Positions 22,401 through 33,782 of a stretch of 64,000 nucleotides of DNA are shown in pieces. How positions within the stretch are numbered: position 1 is the first letter of the stretch; each line of letters begins with the position of its first letter. The notes under the pieces were generated by a model. It was not told the DNA's origin. It saw only the letters and a list, made by a program, of their open reading frames with translations, and made no database searches. The stretch is from Cinnamomum chago. Its lineage: Eukaryota; Streptophyta; Magnoliopsida; Laurales; Lauraceae. The stretch covers positions 67,027,501-67,091,500 of the forward strand of contig CP142451.1 in NCBI GenBank assembly GCA_038049695.1, written 5' to 3'. A program made the position numbers and the translations under genes.

Positions 22401-24207
22401 GTCCGTCGAGAGGAAGTTCTGGCTTTCCTTTCCGGAGAAAGCAGGACATCATCAAACCAGGAGCTGTACAAGAGATACCTAGTCAGGTGTTGGAACAGCT
22501 CGAAGAGGAGGAAACCGAGATCGAGGCTTGGATGCAAGCGGAACTGAAGAAGGCTTCCATGGAGTCCACTGGGAAGAATAGACCATTCGGTGAGGAATCA
22601 AGTGAATCTCCTGACTTTGACAGTGGGGCTGGTACATTAAGTAAACCAACCCATAGAAGCAAGAGGAAGAGAGGGCAGCGCCGTAATAAGAGACGGCATG
22701 AAGACTCTCCTGATTTAGAAGTCCCTCTCACCACTGTTGAAGAAACGTCAGGGGATGTTGATGAGCCTCCGGAAAGAGGAGTCGGGAGGAAGAAACAGTT
22801 GATGAAGGTATGATTCCTCCTTTTTCCCTTTTCGTTTCTTTCTTTGAGATTTTCTTGTTTTGATTTGCCTTTTCTCCCTTTTCAGTGGAAGATGAGGACT
22901 TGATCTTGCCTGAGGTTCCAGCCAATGAGGCAGCGACGGATCCGGTTGCAGCATTTGAAGAAGAACCGAGGGATCCTGGAGTGATTCTAGAATCTTCACC
23001 TGGTGTGACTTCTTTGTATTTTCGTTTCATTTTTTTGTCTATGCTGTCATATGCTAACATGTTGCTTGTTTTCTTGTCCGCTGACTTGCCACAGGATTTT
23101 GACGATTTCGAGCCATCCATGGACGCGGCCTTTGACGACACTTCGGATGAACTCATGGAGGCAAAAAGTATTCCGCCAATCGTCAAAGAAGGTATTTGTA
23201 GCAATAATCCTGATGATGATGAAAATCTTTAACAGGATCATATTCCTACCACTTTTTTGTTTTGTTTTGCTCGTAGGTTTTGAGGTAGCAAAAGAAGTTC
23301 ATCCGTCTTTCTCAGTGCCAGAGCAGGGGATGCCTGCAGTTGAACCAGAAGTAGGGACTTCTTCTTCCAGTTTTAATGCAGCAGAGAAGAAAGCATCTGA
23401 GCAGATTCCTTAGCCAGTGTCTCCGGTTAGAAAGAACTTAATGATCACTCCTCTAGCAGGACATGACATGGGCAGTCGACCAATGGAGAGGGGCGAGCCT
23501 TCATCCGGGCCATCTCTTGAGTATGCGAAGAAAGTGTTGAAGATCGTTTTGAGCTCATGGATCGAAACTCTTTCTTCTGGCCATTTAGAAGCTGGCTTTG
23601 GCATGGTTAAGCATGTATAGGAAATCCTTGCTGATAGCGAAGAAGTCGGCCTGGACATTGCAGATGCAAAGGCTATCATTGATGAAGTCATAGCTTTAGG
23701 GAGCAAGTGGAATGAAACCAAGAGCTTCCCAAGTGGTGACTTCTGCAATGAGATGTTTTTGAAGCCTTCTGGTGAGGTCAAGTTTGAGCTGGACGAGATC
23801 TCGCAGACTCGGAAGCAATTCGTTCGGGAGAGGAACGTTACCGAGTTGGCTATCATCGGGCTGACAGAGGACCTGCGCAGTGTTGATAGAGAGGTTGTTG
23901 AGACCAGGCAGCGTCTTGAGCTATTGGAGGAACAAGCTGCTGCAAAATGGGCTGCCATTGTGGAAGCTCGTGCTAGAGAAGGGACTCTGATTCGCCAAGT
24001 CGAGGAGGCTGAAAGCAATCTTCGGATGAAGAATCAAGAGTACGAGCAATGACAGATTCTTTGGGAAGAGCTTCCTCGTGCTGCAGATGGATCGCGGCGT
24101 TCTGCCGGATTTTATGGGAAGATCTTGAAGAAGCATGGTCTGAAAGCTTTGGAGGCTAAGGCCAAGAGTCTGCTTGAGGAGTTGAGTCTTTGGCTGAAGA
24201 CTATGTG
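19417..24207 (+). pseudogene. Antisense extra gene of element C: plant mobile domain protein, broken
   Basis: Plus-strand gene lying antisense to element C, between its integrase end and its 3' LTR. ORF pieces at 20774-22141 carry plant mobile domain (PMD, formerly aminotransferase-like) signatures: FSDEAFMAMLESFLP, TNTFIVTNDEIDFTLKELSV, ITGLPLLGKLYEEF, and further on DLAVYLTYWLGEAVF and HIRPHCIFQACQMAFGERLA. After it come an acidic and basic low-complexity stretch (22487-23230) and a coiled coil rich in E, R, Q and L (23753-24052). It has introns: the start ATGGCTTCA is followed by GTAAGT, with the acceptor TTTGCAG at 20336, and short introns with GT/AG borders lie around 22812-22886 and 23233-23277. 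The PMD is known from the plant proteins MAIN and MAIL1 and from transposable elements. The frame is interrupted in several places. A host origin of the domain is inference. Confidence 0.7.
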
Positions 24208-24469
24208 AGACTGAGCTCCTAATTCTTGTAACAAACCTTTTTTTTCTTCTTCTTTTTGGTACTCGTGTATACACACACTTATTTTTTGGTACTCTTTCTT
24301 TTGTAGTGCCTGTGGACATTTTTTTAGCACTTCCTTTTTTGTATTCCCTCTTTTCACTCAAATTCTTTTGTGATAAATTCAAGCAATAGTTAAATGGGAA
24401 CGTTTTTTTGGAAATTTGATCAAAAGTTTTTCATTTTGTGAAAAACCTTTTATCAAATGGTTGTTTTGG

Positions 24470-25330
24470 CGTGAAAACTGAATTTGGGTCGGTATGGAAG
24501 CCGAATTTTGAGATGGCATGAAAGCCAAAATTTGGGTCGGCATGGAAACAGGAATTTTGTGGAGCAAAAGCCAAAATTTGGGATGGCATGGAAGCCGGTT
24601 TTGTTTGTGGCATGGGAGCCAAAAATTTTGAGATGGCGTGAAAGCCAATTTTGAAATGGCATGAGAGCCGGATTTTGTGGCATAAGAGCCGAAGTTTGGG
24701 ATGGCATGGAAGCCAGTTTTGTTTGTGGCATGGGAGCCAAAATTTTTGAGATGGCGTGAAAACCAATTTTGAAATGGCATGAGAGCTGAATTTTGTGGCG
24801 TAAGAGCCGAAGTTTGGGATGGCATGGAAGCCGGTTTTGTTTGTGGCATGGGAGCCAAAATTTTTGTTTGTGGCATTGATAGCCGAGATTTGTTTTTTGT
24901 TGGCATAGAAGCCGAAATTTGTTTTTGGCATGGAAGCTGAATTTGTGGCATTGATACCGATTTTGTGGCGTTTATAGCCGATTTTTTTTTAAAAACCAAG
25001 CTCTGTTTTGTTGGCATGAAAGCTGAATTTTGGCATGAGAGCCGGGTTTTGTGGCATTTATAGCCAATTTTTGTGGCATAAGAGCCGGGTTCTTGGCATT
25101 TATAACCGATTTTTGTGGCATTTATAGCCGAGTTCTTGGCATGGGAGCCAATTTTTTTTTTTGAAAACCAAGTTTTGTTTTGTTGGCATGAAAGCCAAAT
25201 TTTAAATTGGCATGAGAGCCAGATTTTGTGGCATTTATAGCCATTTTTGTGGGGTTGATAACCGAGTTCGTGGTGTGAGAGCCGGGTTTTTGGCATTTAT
25301 AGCCAATTTTTGTGGCATTTATAGCTGAGT
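24470..25330. repeat. GGCATGNNAGCC array, about 35-40 bp units
   Basis: Over twenty copies of words like GGCATGGGAGCCAAAATTT, GGCATGAGAGCCGG and GGCATTTATAGCCG. Each has GGC and GCC arms round a 6-base loop, sometimes longer (TTGGC / GCCAA). Larger units of about 130-190 bp recur at 24590-24860. The long minus ORFs across it are repeat translations. The array lies in the 3' region of C, past the end of the antisense gene. 24208-24469 holds T-rich sequence with no gene. Confidence 0.75.
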
Positions 25331-25347
25331 TTTTGGTTTTAAAAAAT

Positions 25348-25917
25348 GCAAGTATCGACTAAAAGTCGCCTCCCTGCTTAATGGTCTTGCAAGTATCGAA
25401 GAAATGTCGCCTCCTTGCTCATTCGGTTGCGAGTATCGATGGAATGTCGCCTCCTCGCGAATTTGGGTGCAAGTATCGACTAAGCGTCGCTTCCTTGCTT
25501 TTTTCAAAAAATTTATTTTTGTGGGTATCGATTGAATGTCACTTCCCCACAATTTTTGAAATTTGAGGTCTCTTTTTTTTTTGGACCTCGGTGTTTTGTT
25601 TGAATTTTGGGTTTGTGGATATCAACTGGAATGTTGCGTCTCCACAATTTTTGACATTTTGCAAGTATTGACAGAGTGTCGCTTCCTTGCGATTTTGAAA
25701 CTTGAGGTCTCTTTTTTTTTTGGACCTCGATTTTTTGTTTGAATTTTGGGTTTGTGGATATCAATTGGAATGTTGCATCTCCACGATTTTTGAAATTTTG
25801 CAAGTATCAACAAAGTGTCGCTTCCTTGAGATTTTGAAATTTTGGAAGTATCGAATGGGGTTCGCATCCTTCCAATTTTCGGGTTTTGCGAGTATCGACT
25901 GAGAGTCGCTTCCCTAC
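25348..25917. repeat. Array of eleven ~30-bp hairpin units with compensatory stem changes
   Basis: Units start at 25348, 25389, 25429, 25469, 25521, 25615, 25661, 25754, 25800, 25844 and 25888. Each has a 5-base outer stem, then TAT, an inner CGA(C)-type stem, and a return. Outer stems seen: GCAAG/CTTGC, GCGAG/CTCGC, GTGGG/CCCAC, GTGGA/TCCAC and GGAAG/CTTCC. Inner stems seen: CGAC/GTCG, CAAC/GTTG and CGAA/TTCG. The middle of the array also has two GAGGTC ... GACCTC hairpins with T-rich loops (about 25564-25589 and 25703-25729), giving a higher-order unit of about 138 bases. Between 25918 and 26280 no gene is seen. Confidence 0.8.
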
Positions 25918-26280
25918 GGTTTCTGAAAAACCTTTTTTTTGTTTAATGACACGAGGGTCATAAATTTTGACTTAAAACCATTTTTGGTTGTAAAAGTCAG
26001 GGTGGACTAGTGAGGAAATTCTTAAGTCCTGATTTTGTTTCAAACCATGAATTTTGGGTTCAAGGGTAAAAAATTTGGTCAAGTCCGGGAAGAGGCTCCT
26101 AAACTTGGATTTTTGGAATTTTTTTTTGAACAATGAAACTATGAAAGTAAGCATTGTTTTGAAATTTTAGAAATCTCAACATAAGGATGAAAATTCTAAA
26201 AGAGGCGGGTTTGACGAGCAAGTACCTAAGAATAGGCTTTTGGCCATGCAAGCATTGCTCTGACCCAATGGCGTAAGTCT

Positions 26281-27640
26281 TCAAGGGTAGTACCGCTTCA
26301 AGAACTTGTCTTTGATGGGCAGCATACATCTGTCGCCCTCCATGTTTAGAAGTGCGTATGCGCCATTGGAGAAGACTTTGTCAATGACGAAGGGTCCCTC
26401 CCATTTTGGTTCGAGTTTGCCTTTGGATTTGTGGGCAGAAACCATTAGCCTTTTTACTGTAAGAACCAAGTCACCCTTTTTATAGGTGCGTTGCCTGACC
26501 TTCTTGTCAAAAGATCCTGCCATGCGCGCTTGGTACAACTCAATGCTTTGTAAGGCTTCGAGACGTCTTTCGTCGAGATTGTCCAGTTCTTGGAGTCTCA
26601 GTTTGACATTGCTTTCTTGCGTCATGTCATTTTGTAAAGATACCCTTAAGGAAGGAATTTGTACTTCCAAAGGGACAACAACTTCGCATCCATAGACCAA
26701 AGAGAATGGTGCGCTATGGGTTGACCCTCGAATGGTGGTTCGATAAGCCCACAAAGCTTCAGGTAGTTTGTCTCCCCAGTCTCTTTTCTGACTAGAGACC
26801 ATTTTCTTGAGAATTTTGCAGAGTGTCTTGTTGAAGGCTTCTGCGAGTCCGTTTGTTGGCGGATTGTACGGAGTCGAAGGACAACTCTGGATTTTGTATT
26901 TGTCGCAAAACCTGTAGAATCGGTGATCCCAAAATTACGGTCCGTTATCATGAACGAGTCTTTTAGGTATGCCGAAGCGACAAATAATGTTGATGTGCAA
27001 GAATTGAAGGACTGATGAGGTCTTCATTTCACTGAGTGCAAATGCTTCTGACCACTTGGAGAAATAATTCGTAGCAGCGAAGATGAAACGATGGCCTTTG
27101 CTTGACGGGGGAGAAATAGGACCTATGATGTCCATACCCCAAGCATCGAACGACCATGAGATTGCTGTGGGGTGTAGCCATTCTGGAGGCATATGAACAT
27201 AGTCTCCATGAACTTGACATTGGCGGCAGCGTTTAGCAAATTGCATGGTGTAAGCTACCATGGTAGGCCAATATTATCCTAGCCTTTTTATCAGATCATA
27301 GAGCTTGGGACCAGCTTGATGAGCTCCACAAAGACCAGCATGAACTTTGAGGGTTTCCTCAGCCTCTTGTTGTGACAAGCAACGCAGAAGTACTCCGTTG
27401 AAGGATTTTCTATAAAACATTTTTGAAGGTATATCCAAATGAAAGTTTGAGGCTCGTCTTTGAATCTTACCCGTTCTTTTGGATCTTTAGGGAGGATTCC
27501 GAACATGGTGTAATCAATGAACGGATCTCTCCAGTCGCCGATCGAAGGTTTGAGGATAAAGATCCGACTTCCGGCCAATTGGTGGCATTCAACAACTGCT
27601 TGGTGTGTGTTAAGAGGGGGGAGAATCTTTCTTTTACACA
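26281..27640 (-). pseudogene. Integrase of element C (Tat lineage), broken
   Basis: Minus-strand ORF pieces at 27261-26935 and 26802-26281. The catalytic core shows AWGMDIIGPISPPSSKGHRF, then CRFGIPKRLVHDNGP. The C-terminal part shows LPEALWAYRTTIRGSTHSAP, FSLVYGCEVVVPLE, KKVRQRTYKKGDLVL, KLEPKWEGPFVI and the end LKRYYP. A CRQCQVHGD segment near 27230 is the end of the zinc-binding region, and a piece at 27677-27291 belongs to the part just before the core. Integrase inserts the element's DNA copy into the genome. The reading frame is interrupted in places. Confidence 0.85.
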
Positions 27641-27649
27641 CTTTGATTT

Positions 27650-28021
27650 TCATGTTTTCCCCTCCCTGGATCGCCATGGATGCGGCAAGTCCGGCCAGTG
27701 CATCTGTACGGATGCTCTCACCTCTGAGGATATGGGTGATATGACAGATGCAAACCTTTGACGAAGTGATTGGGCCTTGTTGTAGTAAGGCAACAGATCA
27801 GGCTTCCTGACTTCAAATTTCTGATTCATCTGGTTGACGATCAGTTGAGAGTCTCCAAAGACTTCCAGCATGGTGATGCCAAATTCGAGGGCTAGTTCCA
27901 ATCCTACAATTAGGGCTTGGTACTCAGCTGCATTGTTTGAGCATGGTTCCAGTAGCGAGAAAGCATGTGGAATCATGTGCTTGTCGGGGCTAACAAAGAG
28001 GATGCCAACTCCTAAGATCAA
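27650..28021 (-). pseudogene. Second (archaeal-type) RNase H of element C
   Basis: The ORF shows SLLEPCSNNAAEYQALIVGL, EVFGDSQLIVNQMNQKFEVR and LLPYYNKAQSLRQRF. This is the ribonuclease H type found after the ordinary RNase H in Tat-lineage elements, where it lies between the gypsy RNase H and integrase, exactly as here. It is the main ground for placing C in the Tat lineage. Confidence 0.8.
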
Positions 28022-28024
28022 CTT

Positions 28025-28849
28025 TCATTTTTCATTTGTCCTGGTTGCACCGTCAAAGTACATGTCCCAGGAGGCATTTAGTGAGAAAGTCTCCACGTTG
28101 TAGACAAGTTCGTCTGGGAGATCATCCCTTAGTGGGGAATCTTTAGGCAACGGATGCTCTACAAGAAAGTCTGCTAGAGCTTGGCCTTTGATTGCCATTT
28201 GTGGTACATACCTGATATCAAATTGTGATAAGAGGATGGACCATTTTGCCAGTCGGGCATTGGGAGAACCTGCTTTTGTGACAAGGACCTTTAAGAGGTT
28301 GATCCTCGAAATCAGGTAGACTGTGTTCGAAAGAAGGTAGTGACGTAGCTTTTGTACGGCGAACATCATTGCAAAGCATTCTTTCTCGACTGGAGAGTAG
28401 TGATGCTCCGCACCTACCAGCATACGGCTGAGGTAGTATAGAGCATCTTCTTTTCCCTCGTCATTCTCTTGTGCGAGCAGGGCGCCCAAGGAATGGTCGA
28501 GAGCTCTTGTGTACAGGATGAATGGTTTTCCAGTGGTAGGGGCAGCCAACACTGGTGGTTTGGTTAGGTATGACTTGATATCTTAAAATCTGCTTCACAT
28601 TCAGCAACCCAAACAAAGTTCACACCTTTCTTCATCAATTGAGAGAAAGGACGACATTTCCCCGAAAGATTGGAGATGAACCGTCTGATGTAAGCCAATC
28701 TTCCTTGAAGTCCTTTCAGTTCTCTTAAGGTCCTTGGAGAAGGCATTTCAAGAATAGCCTTGACTTTGATGGGGTCAAGTTCTATTCCAGCTTTCCGAAC
28801 TATGAATCTGAGAAACTTACCCGATGAGATGCCGAAGAAGCATTTCAGG
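28025..28849 (-). pseudogene. RT thumb/connection and RNase H of element C
   Basis: Minus strand. At 28746-28564: LRELKGLQGRLAYIRRFISN and FSQLMKKGVNFVW, the end of reverse transcriptase. At 28552-28025: PFILYTRALDHSLGALLAQE, YYLSRMLVGAEHHYSPVEKE and WSILLSQFDIRYVPQ, the ribonuclease H, followed by KGQALADFLVEH. Element A is inserted just before the thumb, and RT continues at 47848 on its far side. Broken. Confidence 0.85.
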
Positions 28850-28854
28850 GGATT

Positions 28855-31800
28855 TGTAAGACCCCGTCCCGAGTGACCTCGATTAGCATTAATTAAGTTG
28901 TGTTTTAGTTCTAAGCGTGTTTAGTGGATTTTGGTTAAGTTGAGCTTGGAATAGCTTTTGAAATAGTTTTGGGGAATTTTGATTGCTTTGTGATTAGTGG
29001 GGCCCTTTGGGGGTTCCTTCTTTATGACCTTGCATGCGCTTAAGGACTTATCGGAGATTCTTGCATTCATTATTTTAATCATGTTTTATTTGTATTGTTA
29101 ATCCCTACGACTTTCATGTTGATCCCGTCCCCGTTCGAGACCCCGAAACCCGATTTCATAGCCTTGAGGGCAAAACAATTATTGTGCACTAAATCTGTAC
29201 CCCAAACTTGATACTCCCGAAACCCGCGAAACATATACTTTTTGGAAACTAGATATTTCGACGGTCACTTTTCTCTTCTTTGTCGAATTCATTAGAAGCC
29301 CCGAAAGCCAAGATTTCAGCCCTTGAATGCCTTAAGTAATGGGACCCATTCCCATTTGCTTATATAAGGAGAACCCATCTTCCTCATTTCCCTTTTCCAG
29401 CACAAGAGATAACCTAGGGCTTCTTGCAACTTTTTCCTTCTTCTTATTGCTCTCTCCATCTCAATCCACCACCAACCTTGCACAAATTGAGAGGTTGAGA
29501 TCATCGTCTTCTTCCTCATCACCATAGCTCTCCATTGATATCATTGCTAGAGAAAACCCTCCATTCCAAGACTTCCTTTGAGCTCACCTTGCCCATTTGG
29601 AGAACCTACAAGTAAGCAATCTTCTCCATCTTCTAGATTTGTGTTCTTCTAGTCCTAGAGAAGCTTCATCTCCATTATTGTGAGTTCTATCTTCTTCATT
29701 CATCATTTGACCCATTTTAGGGTTTGTTTTTAGGGATTTCGTTCATAGCTTGGATCTTTGGCTTGGAAGAGTATAAGAGCTTGATTTCCTTGATTAGAAG
29801 ACCCACGGCAAGTGGATGAGTTAATATTATGAGCTTTCAGTGGTTTTAATGAGGAATGTGGTTGATTTGTCATTTTCATTCATATTTATTGGCTTGCATT
29901 GATTTTTGAGATAAATGCTTGAATGAACCTTTGCTAAGTCATTTAATGTTTTGGAAACATGTTAGTTATAGTACTTGTTGTCTTTTGGATATATCTTAAA
30001 TGAATGTTTGTGAATTGGTTTCTCATTCCTCTTGTGGTTGTTATGGTTAAGAAGGAGGTGATGGAATGAACACATATTAGAGTTTTGAAGAAGTGTAGAT
30101 AGGGGTATTGGAGGAGCTCTTAGCTCAGTTTTATCACAGGGATTAAATGAAAGTGAGGAGAATGGTTTTGAGGAGGAAAAATGGCTCAATCTTAACACAG
30201 TGGGTGTTTTCCGCACCTGGTGGTCAGCCAGCGGTCACCTGTTGGCGAGCCGTTTGGTGACTGGCGGCTAACGGCCAACTAGCCGAACAGTCGTGGTTAC
30301 TTTTCCAGAGTGCAACACTTTCCTCCTGAAAACACGGTTAGCCTCACAGTTAGCAAGCGGCTAACCGCCTCACCCATCGGCGGCTAACCGCCAGCCAACC
30401 GACCCATTCGGTTACTTTTCCAGAGAGCAACATTTTCCTCCTAAAAACAGGGCCAGCCTCATGCTTAGCAAGCGGCTAACCGCCAGCCAACCGACCCATT
30501 CGGTTACTTTTCCAGAGAGCAACATATTCCTCCTGAAGGCATGGTCAGCCTCACGGTTAGCAAGCGGCTAACTGCCTAACCCATTGGAGGCTAACCGCCA
30601 ACCAACCGAACCGTTTCAGTTACATTTCTAGTAATCTGTCTTTCTGTCAAGCCAACCGCGGTCAGCCAGCGGCTAACCGCCTAACCCAACGGCGGCTAAC
30701 CGCCATCTGACCGCTAGGTAACCGAAATCACCCAGACAACCATCCCAGAGAGCTCCTCACTCGAGCGATGAGCTTTGTCGGTCAAAGGCTATGTTGGGAC
30801 AATGATGAACTATTTAAATGTTTTGGGACTATTCATTGAAAACCCCTCTATGTCAGAGAGATTTACTAAGCAATGTATGAGGCCATCTGAGAAAGAAACC
30901 ACATTACGAAGATTTTATTTGAAGTTTTGAAAATTCAAAGTGTATAAGGAGCCCGAGATGTCCCGAAACTCAAAGAGTACAAAATTATTATTAGATCGAC
31001 ATACGGGATCCCTATTCACTTCAAATAAATCTTTAACCCGATACTTTACCCAAAATTTCAATTGTTTATTGTACTTTATAGATACCGAGATTTATACTAC
31101 ATGCTTAGTTTGCTTGAAAGAGTTGAAGTACACTTACAATGGTTACTTGTCTTGAAGTGCATTGCACCACATGAAACGACAATGTGCCCATGAGCACCCC
31201 CGTCCTGCCCGTTTATTTGTTTGTACTTGATTTACTTGCACATGTCTCGATTTATTATTTGACCTATTAGTCGGCACCACTAAGCTTGGATAACCCTATT
31301 GGTCTGATCCACCGACTTGGAGATCCCCCTCTTGTCCCGCCAGCTGCAGTTTGGATCTCGTTACCCAGTTATTACCGTGGTCTTGTCCTGATGTCGTAGA
31401 TTGGTACTGTGGTTCCTGATGCCCAGCTCGCTACCGTGGTCATGTATAGTATATGTATATGTATTTTATAAGATCCACTGTTTCTCCTCACCTCGAGTGA
31501 CTGAGATCAGTGCCTAGTTATTGCTCTGTCACTTTAGTAATAGAGGATTTCGCTTCGTGTGGTTGCCATCTTGCTTGTCTCCCGTTTCCTTGGTTACTTT
31601 TACATGTTTTACAATGCCTACTTGTATTTGAATAAAAGTTTTATCTCGTTTATAGAAATTGTTATTTAAACAGGTTTAAACGCTTTTGAAGGTAAATTCA
31701 TTTATTATCATATTGTCATTGTATTTTACCCATTTGCCAAACCGTTGTGTTTGACCCACTTTTTGGTACTCAAGTCCCATTGTTGGTTATCCCGAGGAGG

Positions 31801-32277
31801 AGCACGAGGAGGCGGTCGGAGAACCGCAACCGTTAGTTGAGTGGCATGTTGTTGATGTCATTTAGACATTGGATTGCTAGAGAGAGATAACATTTTGGGA
31901 GAACTTCTAACCATTCTTTTGGGGATTGGTATTTTGTTCATATTGGCCTTTGTTGGCCTTTATTTTTGGGGAAATGTAATTAAATGATCTTTTTATAAAC
32001 TCTAACTTACTTTTGGGTAACATGCTAATGATCATTGCTCATTCTGATATAGTACTATACTTGTGTCATTATCTTTATGACTAGAGATGGATTGAATATT
32101 TGATTTGCTACCCGCTTACGCTCTTAATAGAAATGTTCTTATATGGTTGTGATATCCTCACCGCGGACAACTGTGGGAAATTAAATAAATGTATGGCATT
32201 AAACCGATGTGGTACATCATCATCATTAGTGTCCCGATCCCGGATTTGTCCTTTAGGCCCGGTCCGGGGTCGCGACA
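28855..32277 (+). mobile_element. 5' LTR of element A
   Basis: 3,423 bp from TGTAAGACCCCGTCCCGAG to GGGGTCGCGACA. TATA box TATATAAGG at 29361. A donor-like ACAAGTAAGCAATC at 29608 suggests the long leader may be spliced. A GGCTAACC hairpin island lies at 30200-30720. It matches the 3' LTR across its length and, more distantly, solo LTR A1. Confidence 0.92.
30200..30720. repeat. GCGGCTAACCGC hairpin island in the 5' LTR of A
   Basis: Many copies of GCGGCTAACCGC (4- or 5-bp stem, CTAA loop) and of (C)GGTTAGC AAGCG GCTAACC(G) hairpins, with AGCCAACCG between. Larger units of about 120 bp share CGGTTACTTTTCCAGAGAGC and CCTCCTGAA. The island lies about 840-1360 bases past the TATA box. The matching island in the 3' LTR is at 43975-44465. 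Confidence 0.8.
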
Positions 32278-32280
32278 GAC

Positions 32281-32292
32281 TGGTATCAGAGC
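32281..32292 (+). other. Primer binding site of element A (tRNA-iMet)
   Basis: TGGTATCAGAGC, three bases after the LTR end; the standard initiator-Met tRNA complement used by Tekay and many other plant elements. Confidence 0.9.
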
Positions 32293-32423
32293 GAGACGTG
32301 TTTCAAGCAATTAAAAGAAACTAGAAATCCTAAGGACGTGGCGAGGATTCGTTAGCTAGTATCGTGTGAGCAATGTGACCCTTTATTTGATTATTATGTG
32401 CTAACAATTTGTTTTGCAGCATC

Positions 32424-33779
32424 ATGCCACCTCGTAAGCGACCGATAAACGACAACCCTTCTGCAAGCAATAGTGATCATACAGGGCCACTTGAAGAGGA
32501 TAGGGTTGATAACAACACGCCAAATCAATTCCAACCAATGATGCAAGCAATGCTTGACCAACATCGTCAGGCCAATGAGAATCAAGCTAGATTGCAAGAG
32601 CAAATGCTTAAGAGGGAGGAAGATCATGCAAGAGAATTGGCAGAAATGCAGAGGCAGTTGTTAGAGGTATTACAGAGAAGGCCCGAACCGGTTCAACCTC
32701 AACCCGCTATTGTCATCAATCAGAGGCAACATGACCCAAATGCATTATTTGAGTGGTTTCGGAAGAGGGCTCCAAAAGAGTTTCTTGGGATAGAAGACCC
32801 ATTAGTTGTAGATGACTGGCTAGAGCATACAGAGAACATCTTTGAGATCTTCCAGTGCACCGGAGGAGAAAGAGTAAAACTTGCATCATCTCTCTTTAGC
32901 GGTACAGCGGACAAATGGTGGAAGACAGTTAGGGAGGAATACAGGACTATGGCTGATGCAGAGATTTGGGCAACTTCAAGAGGTAATTCCATGATAAGTA
33001 TGTACCCGCCCACATCAAGAGACAGAAGGCAATAGAATTCCAATAGCTTGTGCAAGGGAATATGACAGTCCTAGAGTACCTCACCAAGTTTGAGAGACTA
33101 TCAAGATATGCTCCAGAGTTAGTGGACACCGTTGAGAAGAAGATTGCAAAGTTCCTTGAGGGATTAACCCTTTCATTGAGAGAAATGCTACCGGAGTTGT
33201 ACCACCTACAACTTTCGATGAAGCTGTCAAGAGGGCCTACAAGTTTGAGAATTTCCATTACAAGATCCTTAGAGTCCAAGGCAAGGGACAAGCTCATCAA
33301 CAGAACTACCAGCACATGAATCATCAGAACAAGAAGCAGAGGACAGAACCGAGTACTCAGAATCCATTGGTGTGTGCCCACTGTGGGAAGAACCATGAGA
33401 GTGCATAGTGCCGTACACTGACAGGAGCGTGCTTCAGATGTGGTTCCATGACCCATCAGATGAGAGACTGTCCAAGGCAGAATAGACAGAATTAGCAGCA
33501 GCAGCAAGGGGCACATCGTCCAGCAGCACCACAGAATGCAATCATTGTCCAGAATCAGGTAAGGCCACTCCAGCAACAAGCACCACAACAGCAGCAGCAT
33601 AGACCACATCAGCAACAACAACAGGCTCATCAGCAGGGACAGAACCAAAATCAGCGTGCACCGCAACAACATAGGAATGCACAACAAGGCAGGCCACAAC
33701 AAGCTCCAAACAGGCCACAACATTGAGGGCAAATCTATGCGGTCAATAGAGCTGATGCAGAGGCAGCGGGAAATGTAGT
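32424..33779 (+). pseudogene. gag and start of protease of element A
   Basis: Starts MPPRKRPINDNPSASNSD at 32424, right after a TTGCAGCATC context. Features in order: glutamine-rich coiled segment, FRKRAPKEFLGIEDPLVVDD, WLEHTENIF and SSLFSGTADKWWKTVREEY (the gypsy gag core, pfam retrotrans_gag), MTVLEYLTKFERLSRYAPEL, zinc knuckle CFRCGSMTHQMRDC (about 33430), then a Q-rich stretch (33490-33720). Gag forms the capsid. The protease begins near the end, where the CACTA element is inserted. The frame is broken. Confidence 0.85.
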
Positions 33780-33782
33780 GGA

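Noticed and set aside
19417-24207. PMD gene as a resident host MAIN-like gene
   Set aside because: It lies inside element C between pol and LTR, in the position where Tat elements carry antisense extra genes, and it is broken. It is better read as part of the element.
24379-25296. 305-residue minus ORF (repeats of PASMPSQ and FGSHAT type)
   Set aside because: A translation of the GGCATGNNAGCC tandem array; a neighbouring frame is open as well.
25348-25917. CRISPR-like array
   Set aside because: Repeats are short and variable, spacers are not of even length or unique, and the surroundings are a plant retroelement.
32281-32292. Fragment of a tRNA gene
   Set aside because: The 12-base match to initiator tRNA is a primer binding site directly after an LTR; no tRNA fold is present. 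The same holds for 9131-9148 and 56903-56914.
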